This document shows positions 8,264 to 17,282 of a DNA stretch of 64,000 nt, in pieces (within the stretch, counting starts at the first letter, position 1; each line of letters opens with the position of its first letter). Source of the stretch: Streptomyces sp. NBC_01264 (GTDB lineage Bacteria > Actinomycetota > Actinomycetes > Streptomycetales > Streptomycetaceae); contig NZ_JAPEOX010000004.1 in the NCBI RefSeq assembly GCF_026340675.1, positions 1 to 64,000 on the forward strand. The letters are read 5' to 3'. The position numbers were made by a program, and so were the translations under genes. Below the pieces are notes generated by a model that worked only from the letters and a program-made list of their open reading frames with translations, did not search any database and was not told the origin of the DNA.

Positions 8264-11200
8264 TCAGCCCCCGATCACTCCCGAGCCGGTGCCCGGGCCC
8301 CGGCCGGGGAGCCCTTCCGGCGCCGGCTGGGCGACGTCGACCTCCCCGGCTTCGACCAAGGCCAGGCGCAGCTGCTCGGCCTGCGCGGGCCGCTCGGCGG
8401 CGGGCCCGACGTCGGCGGCCCGCAGCAGGGCCCGGGCGTGCCGGCGGACCTGGGCGTCGTACCAGGGGTCAGGAGCGGGGCGGGTGAGCAGCCGGGCGGC
8501 CAGAAGCAGGGCGTCGGGGCTGCGCGGGTGGCCGGCGGCGCGTTCGGCGACGTCGCCGGCTTCGCTCTGGGCCGGGGTGTGGGCGGCGCTGGCCCGGGCC
8601 AGGGGCAGCCACACCTCATCCGGGACGGCGAGGTCGGCGAAGTTGCCGGCGCCGGCGAGCGCGCCGGGCGGCAGGCCGGCGTCCAGCGCGGCCGTCCACC
8701 ACACGAGGACGGCGTCCACGGCTGCGGGGGCAACGGCGGCTCGGGGCGCCGGGGCCGGCACGCCGCCACCGGTGTACGGGCGGTGCGGCGCGTGCAGGGC
8801 GAGGGCCGCAAGCAAGCGGGAGGCCGCCGCGGCGCCCCCGGGGCCGGCCGCCAACTCGGCCCAGGCAGCCGCGGGGTCGCCGAGCAGGCCCAGGTGGCCG
8901 CCCGTCAGCGCGCGCGCCACCTGCGCGAGCGCGCCGGGCAGGTCCTCGCGCACGGCGGCCAGGAGCCGGCCGCGGTCCAGGGCTCCGAGGAGCAGCGGGT
9001 CGTGGCCGCCCCAGCGCAGCCACGCGGTGGCCGGCGAGTGCCGGCCGGGGTCGAGGGCGTAGAGCTCGGGGTGGGCGGCGGTGAAGGCGGGCGCGCGCCG
9101 GTGCAGGGCCGGCAGGTGCACGCCGATCGCGGTGGCGACCGCCTCGTCGCCGACGCGGGCGGCGAGCACGGCAGCGACCAGGTCGAGGACGTCGGCGGGC
9201 ATCTCGCCCCCGGCGTGCGCCTGGTGGGCGGCGTACTCGATGAGGGAGCCCAGCGCGCGGACCGCCGGGTGCGAGCCCAGCAGTTCCCCGCCCGGCCCCT
9301 CTTCGGGGCCCGCTTCTTCGCCGCGCAGGACGGCATCGGCGGGGCCGGCCTGCGCGGAGTCGGGCTCGGGCGCGCAGGGGGTGTCGTGCGGGGGGCCGGC
9401 GGCGGTCGCCGGCGCGGCGGCGCGGGTGAGGGGCTCGGCGAGGTCGCGCAGGTGGTCCAGGACGGCCGGGAGTTCCGCGCCGAGATCGGCGCCCGTGCGC
9501 CACACCACGCCGAGCAGGTCGAACAGCGCCTGATCGGCGAACAGCACCGCGGTGGAGGGCTGGTGGCCAGCCGCGGCGGGCAGGGCGCGGCGCAGCGTGA
9601 GGGCGGCGAGCGCGGCCGCTGCCGGGCCGGCCGGGAAGGCGCCGGGGGTGCCCGCGGCGGTGGCGGCCGCAGCGAGGTAGAACGCGCCGAGGTCCGGACG
9701 GGCCAGGGCGGCAAGCAGCTGGGGGACATCCGCGGTCCAGGCGTCCGGCGCCGCCTGGACCAGGCGGTGGAGCTCGATGGCGTAGCCGTCGGCGCCCGCG
9801 TCCTGGGCCGCGGCCAGGGCGGCGGCCACCGCGAGCGGGCCGGCCGTGGCGGCCAGCTGCAGCAGGTCTTCCGTCTGCAGGGCGACGGACTGCCTGACCG
9901 GCTCCGGACGGGCGGTGGCGCGCGGGTCGGACGGCCCGGCCGGCTGGAGCCTGCGCAGCGCGGCCAGGAGCGCAGCGAAGGCGGTGAGCAGCGGGGCGGG
10001 CAGGACCGGCGACCAGTCCCACACCCGCAGCCAGGAGGCGAGCGGCTCGACACAGCCGTCGACCTCGTCGGCGCCGGCGGGCAGGAGCCGGTCGGCTTCC
10101 TGGGCGGTAGGGGCCGGGCCGAGCGCCGCGCGCGCCCGCTGCTGAAGGGCGGCGGCCCGCTCGGCCGGGCAGTCGCGCAGCACCAGGGCGGCCAGCCGGG
10201 CGCCTTCCGCCGGCGGGCGGCCAGCCAGCAGCCGGACGGTGACCTCGACCGCCCGGTCCCACCACTCCCCCACGTCCGCGGCCTCGGCCGCGCCACCGGT
10301 GCCGGGGGTGGGCGGGTGCGCGGCCAGGTGGGCGGCGAGCAGTCGGTCGTGCAACCGCGGGTCCTCGGCGGCGATCCGCGGCCATCCCCGCAGCCGCTCG
10401 CCGAGCCGGACACCGGCCGCGGCGTCCGCGGCGGCCAGGTCCAGCACCGCCCGGGCCAGCTGCGGCCCCATGAAGGCGAAGACCGGATCGCCGAGGCGGA
10501 CCTCGTCCAGGTCGACGTCGAAGACCACGTGCCGGGCGGCGCCGGGTGTCGCGTCGAGGTCACGGCGCAGCAGGCCCGCCGTTGCGTTGCGGGCCGCGCG
10601 GTCCCAGCCGAACGGCTCACCGCCGGCGGCGCCGCGGTGGACCGTGGTGACCATCTCCCGCAGCAGGACCGCGACGTCGTGGCCGGGCAGCCGCTCCGCT
10701 GTCAACCGGGCGATCTCCTCCTCCAGTTGCAGATCAATCAGCGCCTCCTCGCGGGCGCGCCCGGCGGTGTCATCCGGGTACGCGCCCGCCGCGGCCGCTT
10801 CCCGCTCGCCCCCGGGGCGCCCGCTGGCGCCGTCCGGGCCCGCGCCGTCCGGGCCCGCGCCGTCCGCGACCGCCTCGCCGGCGGCGGGCGGGGGCGCGGC
10901 CACGGCCAGCAGAGCCCCACGGCCGGCGTGTTCGGCGTCCACCGCGTCCTTCAGCAGCCCCTCGGCCACGACCAGCCAGTCCCCGTTGCGTTCCGCGACC
11001 GGCAAGGTGCGCGCCCAGCGGGCCGCCAGCCGGCGCGACCATCCCGCCTGCCCGGCCGGGGCCCCGGGCCGGGGCGGCGCGGTGACCTCGGGCAGCAGCA
11101 GACGCACGTCCGCGGGGGTGAGAGCGCCGTCCAGGGCCAGGCGCAGCAGCGCGTCCAGCACGCCCGGGCCGGCGGCGGCGAGCTCAACGGCGCGGCCGGC

Positions 11201-12064
11201 CAGCCATGTCCGGGCGGCGTGCGGGGCGTGGGCGGCGAGGTGCTCGAGGAACGGGGCAGCCGGCCAGATCCCGGTCTCCTTGTCGGCCAGCAGCAGGTGC
11301 GGCGCGTGGTCGTCCAGGACCTCGAGCCAGGTTGCGGCCGGGCCGGAGCGGAAGAAGTACGCCTCGGCGCGCGGATCCGCCCAGCCGGCCAGCTCCGCCG
11401 CTTCCTTCCCGCCCGGGCCGGTGAGCGCGGCCAGCTCCAGGACGCGGGCGGCACGGCCGGGCAGCGGCACCAGCAGCTCCCGGGCCGCCGCCAGGAGAGC
11501 GGTGTACAGGCGGGCCGGCCGGTCTTCCTCGGCGCCGGCGCCGTGCAGGGTCCCCGACGCCTTCGAGTACAGGTCTCCCCACGCGCCCAGGGCCTTGTCC
11601 TGCGCGGCACCGAGCCGCAGGCCCATCAGCCGCTCGGCGATCCCCCGCGCCTGACGGCGCCGGTGGCCGCCCGGGATGGCGATCTCGTTGCGCAGCACCT
11701 CAGCCGCGCCCCGCATCCGCTCCCACTGCGCTCCATCCGCTTCCGCCGCCCCGGCGGACTGGGCCGCCGGAGCGGGAAGGGCGTCCACCTCGTGCAGCAG
11801 GCCCTTCGCCGCGGACTGCAGGCCGGCCGCGTCCTTCGGGGCCCCGGGCAGCTTCAACAGGGCATCGGCCGCGCTGCGCACACACGCCTCGACGATCTCC
11901 CCGGGCCGCTCCAGGCCGCCGGCCCCGGACAGGATCCGGTGCGCGTCCCGCACCAGCCCCAACGCCCGCACCCCTTGGGCCCCCTGGTCCAGCAGAGCCC
12001 GGGCAAGAACCTCGTCGACCTCGGGCAGTACGTCCTCGCCAGCCGGCGGCGTCTGGTTGCTCAC
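8264..12064 (-). CDS. Giant helical protein, paralogue A
   Basis: This 1266-residue protein is a diverged paralogue of the product of 30256-34014 along its whole length. It is Ala/Leu-rich and almost wholly helical, which suggests a repeat-type scaffold. A conserved block near residues 150-175 (GIAERLMGLRLGAAQ then SKASGTLHG) and another at about 215-245 (WADPRAEAYFFRSGPA) are the best-kept segments. No catalytic motif, transmembrane segment or NTPase loop was recognised. The GTG at 12064 lies 6 bp after a TACGGT hexamer, so a leaderless transcript is likely; the same arrangement is kept in the paralogue. The product is probably cytosolic. Function is unknown; the SGTLHG context reminded me of proteins near defence genes, but I cannot support that. 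Confidence 0.85.
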   Translation of the reverse strand: MSNQTPPAGEDVLPEVDEVLARALLDQGAQGVRALGLVRDAHRILSGAGGLERPGEIVEACVRSAADALLKLPGAPKDAAGLQSAAKGLLHEVDALPAPAAQSAGAAEADGAQWERMRGAAEVLRNEIAIPGGHRRRQARGIAERLMGLRLGAAQDKALGAWGDLYSKASGTLHGAGAEEDRPARLYTALLAAARELLVPLPGRAARVLELAALTGPGGKEAAELAGWADPRAEAYFFRSGPAATWLEVLDDHAPHLLLADKETGIWPAAPFLEHLAAHAPHAARTWLAGRAVELAAAGPGVLDALLRLALDGALTPADVRLLLPEVTAPPRPGAPAGQAGWSRRLAARWARTLPVAERNGDWLVVAEGLLKDAVDAEHAGRGALLAVAAPPPAAGEAVADGAGPDGAGPDGASGRPGGEREAAAAGAYPDDTAGRAREEALIDLQLEEEIARLTAERLPGHDVAVLLREMVTTVHRGAAGGEPFGWDRAARNATAGLLRRDLDATPGAARHVVFDVDLDEVRLGDPVFAFMGPQLARAVLDLAAADAAAGVRLGERLRGWPRIAAEDPRLHDRLLAAHLAAHPPTPGTGGAAEAADVGEWWDRAVEVTVRLLAGRPPAEGARLAALVLRDCPAERAAALQQRARAALGPAPTAQEADRLLPAGADEVDGCVEPLASWLRVWDWSPVLPAPLLTAFAALLAALRRLQPAGPSDPRATARPEPVRQSVALQTEDLLQLAATAGPLAVAAALAAAQDAGADGYAIELHRLVQAAPDAWTADVPQLLAALARPDLGAFYLAAAATAAGTPGAFPAGPAAAALAALTLRRALPAAAGHQPSTAVLFADQALFDLLGVVWRTGADLGAELPAVLDHLRDLAEPLTRAAAPATAAGPPHDTPCAPEPDSAQAGPADAVLRGEEAGPEEGPGGELLGSHPAVRALGSLIEYAAHQAHAGGEMPADVLDLVAAVLAARVGDEAVATAIGVHLPALHRRAPAFTAAHPELYALDPGRHSPATAWLRWGGHDPLLLGALDRGRLLAAVREDLPGALAQVARALTGGHLGLLGDPAAAWAELAAGPGGAAAASRLLAALALHAPHRPYTGGGVPAPAPRAAVAPAAVDAVLVWWTAALDAGLPPGALAGAGNFADLAVPDEVWLPLARASAAHTPAQSEAGDVAERAAGHPRSPDALLLAARLLTRPAPDPWYDAQVRRHARALLRAADVGPAAERPAQAEQLRLALVEAGEVDVAQPAPEGLPGRGPGTGSGVIGG

Positions 12065-12070
12065 CGGTGC

Positions 12071-12076
12071 ACCGTA
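12071..12076 (-). promoter_or_regulatory. -10 hexamer, leaderless start
   Basis: TACGGT on the minus strand is 6 bp from the GTG of the giant gene. The surrounding 20 bp are conserved upstream of the paralogue at 34021-34026. The -35 is not obvious. Confidence 0.55.
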
Positions 12077-12577
12077 GAGCCCGCGGGCCCGCGCCCGGGG
12101 CGAAACCCGACAGCCCGACCACCCGACCACCCAGCCACCCGACGCGCACCAATCCCACAACAACCGGACGCGGGCGACCGAGGACCACCACCGGACCACC
12201 AGCGGAACGCCGCGGACCGCCGGCGCAGTGGCGGAGCAGCAGCAGCGGGGCGGCGGAGGAGGCGCGGCAGACGGCGGGCGGGCGGCGGCCGCGGAGCAAC
12301 GGCGCAGCAGCAGCAGAGCAGCAGCGGCAGCGGGGCGGCGGGCGAGGAGCGCGGAGCGGCCACGGGACGGGGGCACGGCGCGGCGGCAGGCAGGGGGCGG
12401 GCGGCAGGGTGGCCGACGGGGCGGCGGCGGCCATCTCGCTGACGCTGCGGGTGCGGACCTGATCTCCGGCATGTGACGGGGCTCATACTCACGCCGAGCC
12501 CCCTTGGAGAGGTGTTCCACGCGTAGGCCAAGGACGGTACAGAGCACACCCGCCACCGACCACGAAGGAGCCCACGC
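12077..12577. other. GC-rich gap
   Basis: No gene is supported. The segment 12228-12420 is a GCAGCAGCGG-like low-complexity tract. Confidence 0.5.
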
Positions 12578-12736
12578 ATGTTCCACACCCCCGGCACGCG
12601 CACACGCTGGACACCAGGGAACCGCTTCACCCTGTGGATCACCTCGGTCGCGCTGATGACGATCGCCACAGCCCGCCGGGCCACCGACCGACGACTGATG
12701 ACCCCCACCGCCCGCCGGACCGCCAACCGACGGTAA
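12578..12736 (+). CDS. Small basic hypothetical protein
   Basis: A 52-residue reading frame starts with ATG behind AAGGAG (8 bp). It has a hydrophobic core of about 15 residues (LWITSVALMTIATA) between basic, Arg-rich ends, so it could be a single-pass membrane peptide with R-rich tails. Codon use is normal for the replicon. It stands alone in a long gap. Function is unknown. Confidence 0.5.
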   Translation: MFHTPGTRTRWTPGNRFTLWITSVALMTIATARRATDRRLMTPTARRTANRR

Positions 12737-13569
12737 AACCCGGGACGAGTAACCGCCGGGCCCCCCGGGGCGGGGCAGCCCGGCGGGCGGCACGGGAGAA
12801 CGGGGCGCAGCCGGGCAGGGTGACGCGGCGCGGCGCAGCGGCGGGAGGTGCGGCCGGCTCGGCCAGGGCGGGAACGAAGCGGCACCGAAACCGGGCGGGG
12901 CCGCATGCGCCGCGCGGCCGAACGGGGAGGAGGTGTTGCAGGCGCCGGGGCGAGCGGGGGCCGAGCGGTCCGGGCCCGCCAGCGCGCCCAGGCGGCGCGG
13001 CGTACGGACACGAACGGCACGCCGCGGCCACGCCGGCGGACGCACGGGCCCCGCACAGGGGGGACGGGCCACGTGGTGAGGGTGCCCGGAGCTGCGGAGC
13101 GGCCAACGGGCCGGGGGCGGAGGACCGCGCCCCGGACGGCACGGGAGAACGAGGCCCAGCCGGGCCGCGGGGAGCGCGGTGGAAGCGGCCGCGCCCGGAC
13201 GGAACGGCGGGCGCGCGGGCGCCGGACGCCGGGGGCCGGACGCCGGGGGCCGGACCGGCGGGGGCCGGACCGGCGGCGGCCGGACCGGCGGCGGCCGGAC
13301 CGGCGGCGGCGGCGCGCGGCGGGCAGGCGCGGGAGGCGGCGGACCGGCAGGACGGCCCGCGCGGGCAGCGGCCGAAGGCGCGGGGCGGGCAGGGGGGCGG
13401 CGAGGCGACGGCCGGACCCCCGGGACACGGCGGGCCGGGAGGACCGGCCGGGCGGGGGCCCTGCCGGGACGGGAAGCGAGTCGGTGCACGGCATGGGGAA
13501 ATCCGTACGGGTCGCATGTCCCGTCCCGGCAGAGCGGGGGGCACCGCACGGGGTGAGGTGAGCGGTGAG
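12737..13569. other. GC-rich gap with tandem repeats
   Basis: No gene is supported. A half copy of the GGTGTTGC element lies near 12931. A tandem repeat block is at 13226-13312. About 13480-13545 resembles 38330-38400, upstream of the other tRNA cassette, so the duplication extends past the tRNAs. Confidence 0.5.
13226..13312. repeat. Tandem repeat of 12-15-bp GC units
   Basis: Units of the type GCCGGACCGGCGGCG are repeated about six times with small variations; the first units are the variant GCCGGACGCCGGGG. The block is nearly pure G+C. Confidence 0.75.
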
Positions 13570-13640
13570 CGCTCCTGCGGGGACTCGAACCCCGTTTCCC
13601 GGGTCGACAACCCGGTGCCCTACCTATGGACGACAAGAGC
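13570..13640 (-). tRNA. tRNA-Asp (GUC)
   Basis: A full cloverleaf forms: acceptor GCTCTTG/CAGGAGC with one G-U pair, D-arm GTCC/GGGC with a short 7-nt loop, anticodon arm CCGGG-TTGTCGA-CCCGG, and T-arm CGGGG-TTCGAGT-CCCCG. The anticodon is GUC, and the discriminator base is G, as expected for Asp. CCA is not encoded. It is the third tRNA of a leftward cassette driven from 14255-14294. Copy B of the cassette retains only 19 bp of this gene (37891-37909). Confidence 0.9.
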
Positions 13641-13666
13641 CTGCGTGAACGTGCTGCGTTGCTGCG

Positions 13667-13742
13667 TACCCTCGGCGGGATTCGAACCCGCGGCCTCCCC
13701 ATGGAGAGTGGGGCGAGATGAGCCGGACTACTCCACGAGGGC
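13667..13742 (-). tRNA. tRNA-Glu-like (CUC), cassette copy A
   Basis: The fold is acceptor GCCCTCG/CGAGGGT, a 3-bp D-stem with a 13-nt loop, anticodon arm CCCCA-CTCTCCA-TGGGG, 5-nt variable region and T-arm GCGGG-TTCGAAT-CCCGC. The anticodon reads CUC (Glu), but position 37 is C rather than the usual purine and the D-arm is weak, so the identity is not certain. It is identical to the gene at 38442-38517. Confidence 0.7.
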
Positions 13743-14105
13743 GTGGCTTCCCGCCGACGGCCGGGGACCGGATCAGATAGGGCCCGCGAGGGGCTTGCTC
13801 GTCACCTTCCCCGGCCGGGGCGGGGCCGCCGTCGACTCCTCCCCAGGGGCCTCGGGCGACGCGTGCCAGCGGACCGGGTCCGCCGGGGGAAGCATCACCT
13901 TCCCGCTGGCACGTCGTGAACTCTGCGGGTACTGCTCCCGCTCCTCCCCCAAACGGGGGCGTGCTGCTGACACCACGAGTCCCAGAGAGCGCGCTTTCCC
14001 TCCTTCAACCCGCCCGGGGATCAGCCGGGCAGGCCCGTTCTGCTGCGCTGGTGCGCGCCCTCTCAACGGGGACGTCGCCTCTGGAGGGGCGCACACCAAC
14101 ACATC
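13743..14105. other. Conserved inter-tRNA spacer
   Basis: The spacer is about 90 percent identical to 38518-38881. It contains an imperfect hairpin (GCGCGCCCTC paired with GAGGGGCGC, near 14056-14095). A minus-strand frame for about 66 residues (VVSAARPRLGEEREQYPQSS onward) is open in both copies but has no good ribosome binding site, and an indel shifts the upstream frame. It may hold a processed RNA or a small protein. Confidence 0.4.
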
Positions 14106-14179
14106 GCGATCCGAGGGGACTTGAACCCCTGACCCTCCCCCGGCGTGGGGGCCGCTCTACCAAACTGAGCTACAGACCT
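14106..14179 (-). tRNA. tRNA-like gene, anticodon uncertain, copy A
   Basis: The D-arm, T-arm (AGGGG-TTCAAGT-CCCCT) and positions 2-7 of the acceptor stem form normally, and the length is standard. The anticodon arm is odd: standard numbering gives loop CACGCCG with A at position 33 instead of U and a nominal CGC anticodon. The first acceptor pair is A-G. In copy B (38882-38955) pair 6-67 changes from U-G to C-G, so the stem is kept. It is a decoding-defective tRNA, a tRNA mimic or an unusual isoacceptor. Confidence 0.6.
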
Positions 14180-14254
14180 GCCAGACGGAACGAATCGGCC
14201 GCTCCGTACCGCCCAGCATCGAAGAGGACCGATCGACCCCCTTTGACGTCTCTA

Positions 14255-14294
14255 ACTTTACACACCTCTCCCGACTTACGTCAAGTTTTACGCG
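14255..14294 (-). promoter_or_regulatory. CGCGTAWAAC-family promoter P2 (tRNA cassette A)
   Basis: On the minus strand CGCGTAAAAC abuts -35 TTGACG (14284-14279); after an 18-bp spacer the -10 is TAAAGT (14260-14255). It lies about 75 bp upstream of the tRNA-like gene and reads through the cassette. Confidence 0.85.
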
Positions 14295-14300
14295 CCATCA

Positions 14301-14700
14301 ATTGGGGGCGTCCACGCCGCCATCAGAGCCGCTGCGGCCGGCCGGAAAGACATGCCGGACAGACGGGCCGGCCAGCGCGGAACACCCCGAAGGCAGGACG
14401 GCGCCGGGACGGGCAGCAGGCACGGAGGCGGGGTACGGCAGGCGGCCGGTGGGGCGGCCGGTGGGCCCGGGGAGGACCGGCAGGGGCCGGGCGGCCCGGC
14501 AGGCAGCAGGCCGGGGCACGGCCGCCCGCCGAACAACGCCGAACAACGCCGGCCGGACGACGGGCGACGCGGCGAAGGCGCCAGCCCGGAGCGAAGCGAA
14601 GGGCTCTGTCCACAGGCGGACCGCGCCAGGCTCTGTCATCTGCACTGACCCCTACGGGTTGAGCAGAAGTTCCCGGAGTTCCCGAGCTGGAGGAGACACG
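14301..14700. other. GC-rich gap
   Basis: No gene is supported. CGAACAACGC occurs twice in tandem near 14530, the same motif as the iteron-like cluster at 16.9-17.3 kb. Confidence 0.5.
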
Positions 14701-15111
14701 ATGAAACCCGAGCTGTACGCCTTGCAGTGGGAGGAGGACGAGACGCCCCTGCCGTGCAGGTACTGCGGCGTCCCGACGGAGCACGATGGTGAGCTGCACG
14801 TCTTCGTGTATCCGTTGGACCAACCGAGCCGGATCGCTTGCGCTGCATGCCACGGTCGACTGCCGGGTCCCGTACGCCGTCTCTATGAAGCGACCCTCGA
14901 CGTTGGAGTCGCCGTGTACGAACGAACGCACCAAATCATGGACATACCACCTGACGTGAGCGACGAGGAACGGGAGCAGATCACTCCAGCGGTCCCGTTC
15001 GAACAGGCGGTAGACGCCGCCATGTCCGCCCCCGAAGTCGTCAGCGCCCTCTCACGGCACGACACCGCGCGCGCGGAAGCCAGTGAGTTCCTCTTCATGC
15101 CCACAAGCTGA
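14701..15111 (+). CDS. Zinc-ribbon hypothetical protein
   Basis: The 136-residue protein starts with ATG behind GGAGGAGA (7 bp). CRYC (residues 19-22) and CAAC (about 46-49) form a four-cysteine zinc-ribbon. The rest is helical and acidic (PPDVSDEEREQITPAVPFEQ). No family was recognised. It is a single gene on the plus strand, with ordinary codon use. Confidence 0.75.
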   Translation: MKPELYALQWEEDETPLPCRYCGVPTEHDGELHVFVYPLDQPSRIACAACHGRLPGPVRRLYEATLDVGVAVYERTHQIMDIPPDVSDEEREQITPAVPFEQAVDAAMSAPEVVSALSRHDTARAEASEFLFMPTS

Positions 15112-15648
15112 CACTCGAGTCTGACTGGTCGTGGCCCGGCGCCGGGACGGGCGGCACCGCCGCTTCGGAGAGCGCGGCTACGCCGCCTCGCGACGTCGTG
15201 CAGCCGCAACCAGGTCGCGACCGCGCGGGCCACGACGGGTGACCACCACCTCGACGAACCAGCACGCGGACTACGGCGACAGGACACCAGGCGGGACAAG
15301 CGGGACGGCGGGGCCACGGGAAGTGACGCGGGCGCCGGAATGCATCGGCCGGGGCCACGGCGGCGGACTGGGCCCGGAGCAGCGACGAGCCGGAACGGCC
15401 ACAGGCGGACGCAGCCGGACGACCGGCGCCGACGACGACCGGACGCCGGGGTACGGCGGACAGCGGGGCGCAGCGGGCGCGGGCAGCCGGGGCGGCGAGG
15501 CGACGGCCGAAGCGGCGGGGTGCGGCGGGCCGGGAGGGCCAGCCGGGCGGCGGGGTGGCACGGCGAAGGCGACGACCGGGAGCCGGGCGCGGACGGCACG
15601 GCAGAGCGCGGCGCAGCTGGCGGGGCGGCGCGGCCGGGCGGGGCGGGG
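15112..15648. other. GC-rich gap with dispersed repeats
   Basis: No gene is supported. Segments near 15241 (CCACCTCGACGAACCAG), 15377 and 15437 also occur at about 3800, 5393 and 5308. Confidence 0.5.
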
Positions 15649-16557
15649 CTATGTCGGCGCGCTACCGCCCGTCGAGCCCCAGCCATCCAGGAAGTCGGCC
15701 AGGGCGCGGCGCTCGACTTCCTCGCGCACGAGGGTCTGCCGGTGGATCTCGGGGTTGCGGTGGGCCTCGATGGCCTCGCGCACGATCGCGGCGAGGATGT
15801 CGGGTGGCAGGGCCTCGGCCTGGGTGGTGGCCGTTCCGGAGAACGACCTGCGGTCTGTCGCCTTGGGTGGTGCGGTCGGCAGGTTGTGGGCCACGACCTG
15901 TTCACCGGTGACCGCGACGCGCTCGAACTCCACCTCAACGCCTGCGGCCTCGGCGAACGCGACCACGTCCTCGGCCAGTGCCGTGAACATGTGCTCGCCA
16001 CTCTGGTCGTAGTCGCCGATGTGCAGCACCCTGGTTCTGAGGTCCCCTGCCGCCGCCCGGACGGCTGCTGCATGCTTGCCGGCCAGGCCATCGAAGCCGC
16101 CACCGGAGAAGCAGGAGATACCGAACTCCGCTCCGATCCGGACCAGTTGAGGGACCATGCCCGCTGTTTCGCACCATAGTTCGAGCCGGATCGGTTGGCC
16201 GGCTTGGCGGTCGACGCGGTAGTCGTCGGCGGCCGACGCGACGGCCGCCCAGAAGTCCGCGGGGCTGGCGAAGGCGGTCGGGGCATCCACGGCGATCTGG
16301 GTGTCGTCGCGGATCACACTCCAGGGAATCCGGCCTGAGCGGCGGGCCATGCCGACGTACTCGCACATCCGCTTGTAGTCGCACTCCGTCTTCTCCAGCA
16401 CGCCGTCGCCGAGGAGGACGTAGAACAGCTGTCGCAGGGAGACGGGAAGGTGGTCCCGGTAGCGGTCGAGGACGCAGTCGACCGCTGTCAGCACCCGGAC
16501 GGTTTCCCGCTTGGGCCGCCAGAGGGGCTGCGGCCCGCGGGGCCGCTTGTTCGGCAT
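15649..16557 (-). CDS. TOPRIM-domain protein (topoisomerase/primase-like)
   Basis: The 302-residue protein has an N-terminal winged-helix-like region (SLRQLFYVLLGDGVLEKTE then RRSGRIPWSVIRDD) and a C-terminal TOPRIM fold. LHIGDYDQSGEHM near residue 190 supplies the DxD acidic pair, and LELWCETAGMVPQL near residue 135 the preceding acidic strand. This order resembles topoisomerase VI A/Spo11-type proteins, which cut or hold DNA. No catalytic tyrosine can be assigned with certainty. The ATG at 16557 follows GGGAGG at 11 bp. The gene lies directly beside the iteron-like repeats at 16.9-17.3 kb, so a role in plasmid replication or maintenance is possible. Defence roles are known for other TOPRIM proteins. 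Confidence 0.75.
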   Translation of the reverse strand: MPNKRPRGPQPLWRPKRETVRVLTAVDCVLDRYRDHLPVSLRQLFYVLLGDGVLEKTECDYKRMCEYVGMARRSGRIPWSVIRDDTQIAVDAPTAFASPADFWAAVASAADDYRVDRQAGQPIRLELWCETAGMVPQLVRIGAEFGISCFSGGGFDGLAGKHAAAVRAAAGDLRTRVLHIGDYDQSGEHMFTALAEDVVAFAEAAGVEVEFERVAVTGEQVVAHNLPTAPPKATDRRSFSGTATTQAEALPPDILAAIVREAIEAHRNPEIHRQTLVREEVERRALADFLDGWGSTGGSAPT

Positions 16558-17282
16558 CTCAGCTGCGCCTCCCGTCCCCCCGCCTCCAGAGTCCGCCCTG
16601 GCGTCCTTTCACTCAAGAGCCTGCTGACCTGGCGATATACCCCTGGTGCGTGGGCACGTCGCGTCCGCGGCTGAACTGGGCCATCAGCCTGCGGTGGGCC
16701 GCGCAGGCGGGGCGGCGGACGGCGCCGGGGCGCGCGCGGCCGGGGCCGGAACTGCGGGCGGCCGGGGCCGATGGCGAGGCCGGAGCCGGCGCGCGGCGGG
16801 CAACACCGGCGGGCCCGGCGCGGCGCGGCCAGCGACGGTGAACGGGCGGCCGGGCGGACGGCGGGACGGACCGGAGCGGCCGGGGCGCGCCGGGGCGGCG
16901 GCACGGCCGGGCGCAGACGCGCGCCGAACACCACCGAACAACGCCGAACACCGGCGGACAACACCGGACGGCACGGCGGCACGGCGGTACGGGACGGCGG
17001 GAGGACGCGGCCGGAACGGGCGGCGGAGGGGCACGGCGGGCGCGCGGGGCCCCGGCGGGACAGGCCGACGGACGGCGACCGTGGCGACCGGGGTGGCGGC
17101 AGGCCCGGCGGCGGGTGCCGAACAACGCCGAACGCCGAACGGACACGGACGACGGCGCGAACACCGGCGGACAGCACCGGGCGGGGCTGGCGGGCGGCGC
17201 GACGGGCGGACGGCGGAGGACGGGGGCCACGCGCCGAACACCACCGACCACCGGCGGACTGGGTGGTGGGGCAGTAACTAGA
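16558..17282. repeat. GC-rich gap with iteron-like GAACA repeats
   Basis: No gene is supported. From 16924 to 17260 the motifs CGAACACCGGCGGAC, CGAACAACGC and shortened versions recur at least eight times (for example 16924, 16941-16959, 17117, 17157, 17234). The best unit recurs at 18489-18507 and relatives at 14530. Clustered direct repeats next to a TOPRIM gene are a candidate replication or partition site. Confidence 0.5.

Larger units (their letters stand above)
13660..14300. repeat. tRNA cassette, copy A
   Basis: This roughly 640-bp segment is a direct repeat of about 38435-39075. It includes promoter, tRNA-like gene, 360-bp spacer and tRNA-Glu. The tRNA-Glu genes are identical; spacer and promoter have diverged by scattered substitutions and small indels. 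Confidence 0.9.

Noticed and set aside
7166..12442. A plus-strand open frame of over 1700 codons opposite the giant gene
   Set aside because: It is a shadow of the minus-strand gene: Arg/Gly/Gln-biased, no ribosome binding site, and the opposite strand has a homologous paralogue.
14106..14179. Calling the tRNA-like gene tRNA-Ala (CGC) or tRNA-Val
   Set aside because: A33, the A-G end pair and the missing Ala or Val identity elements make any amino-acid assignment unsafe.
16613..16684. A 23-codon minus-strand frame starting MAQFSRGRDVPTH
   Set aside because: Short, no ribosome binding site and not supported by any context.
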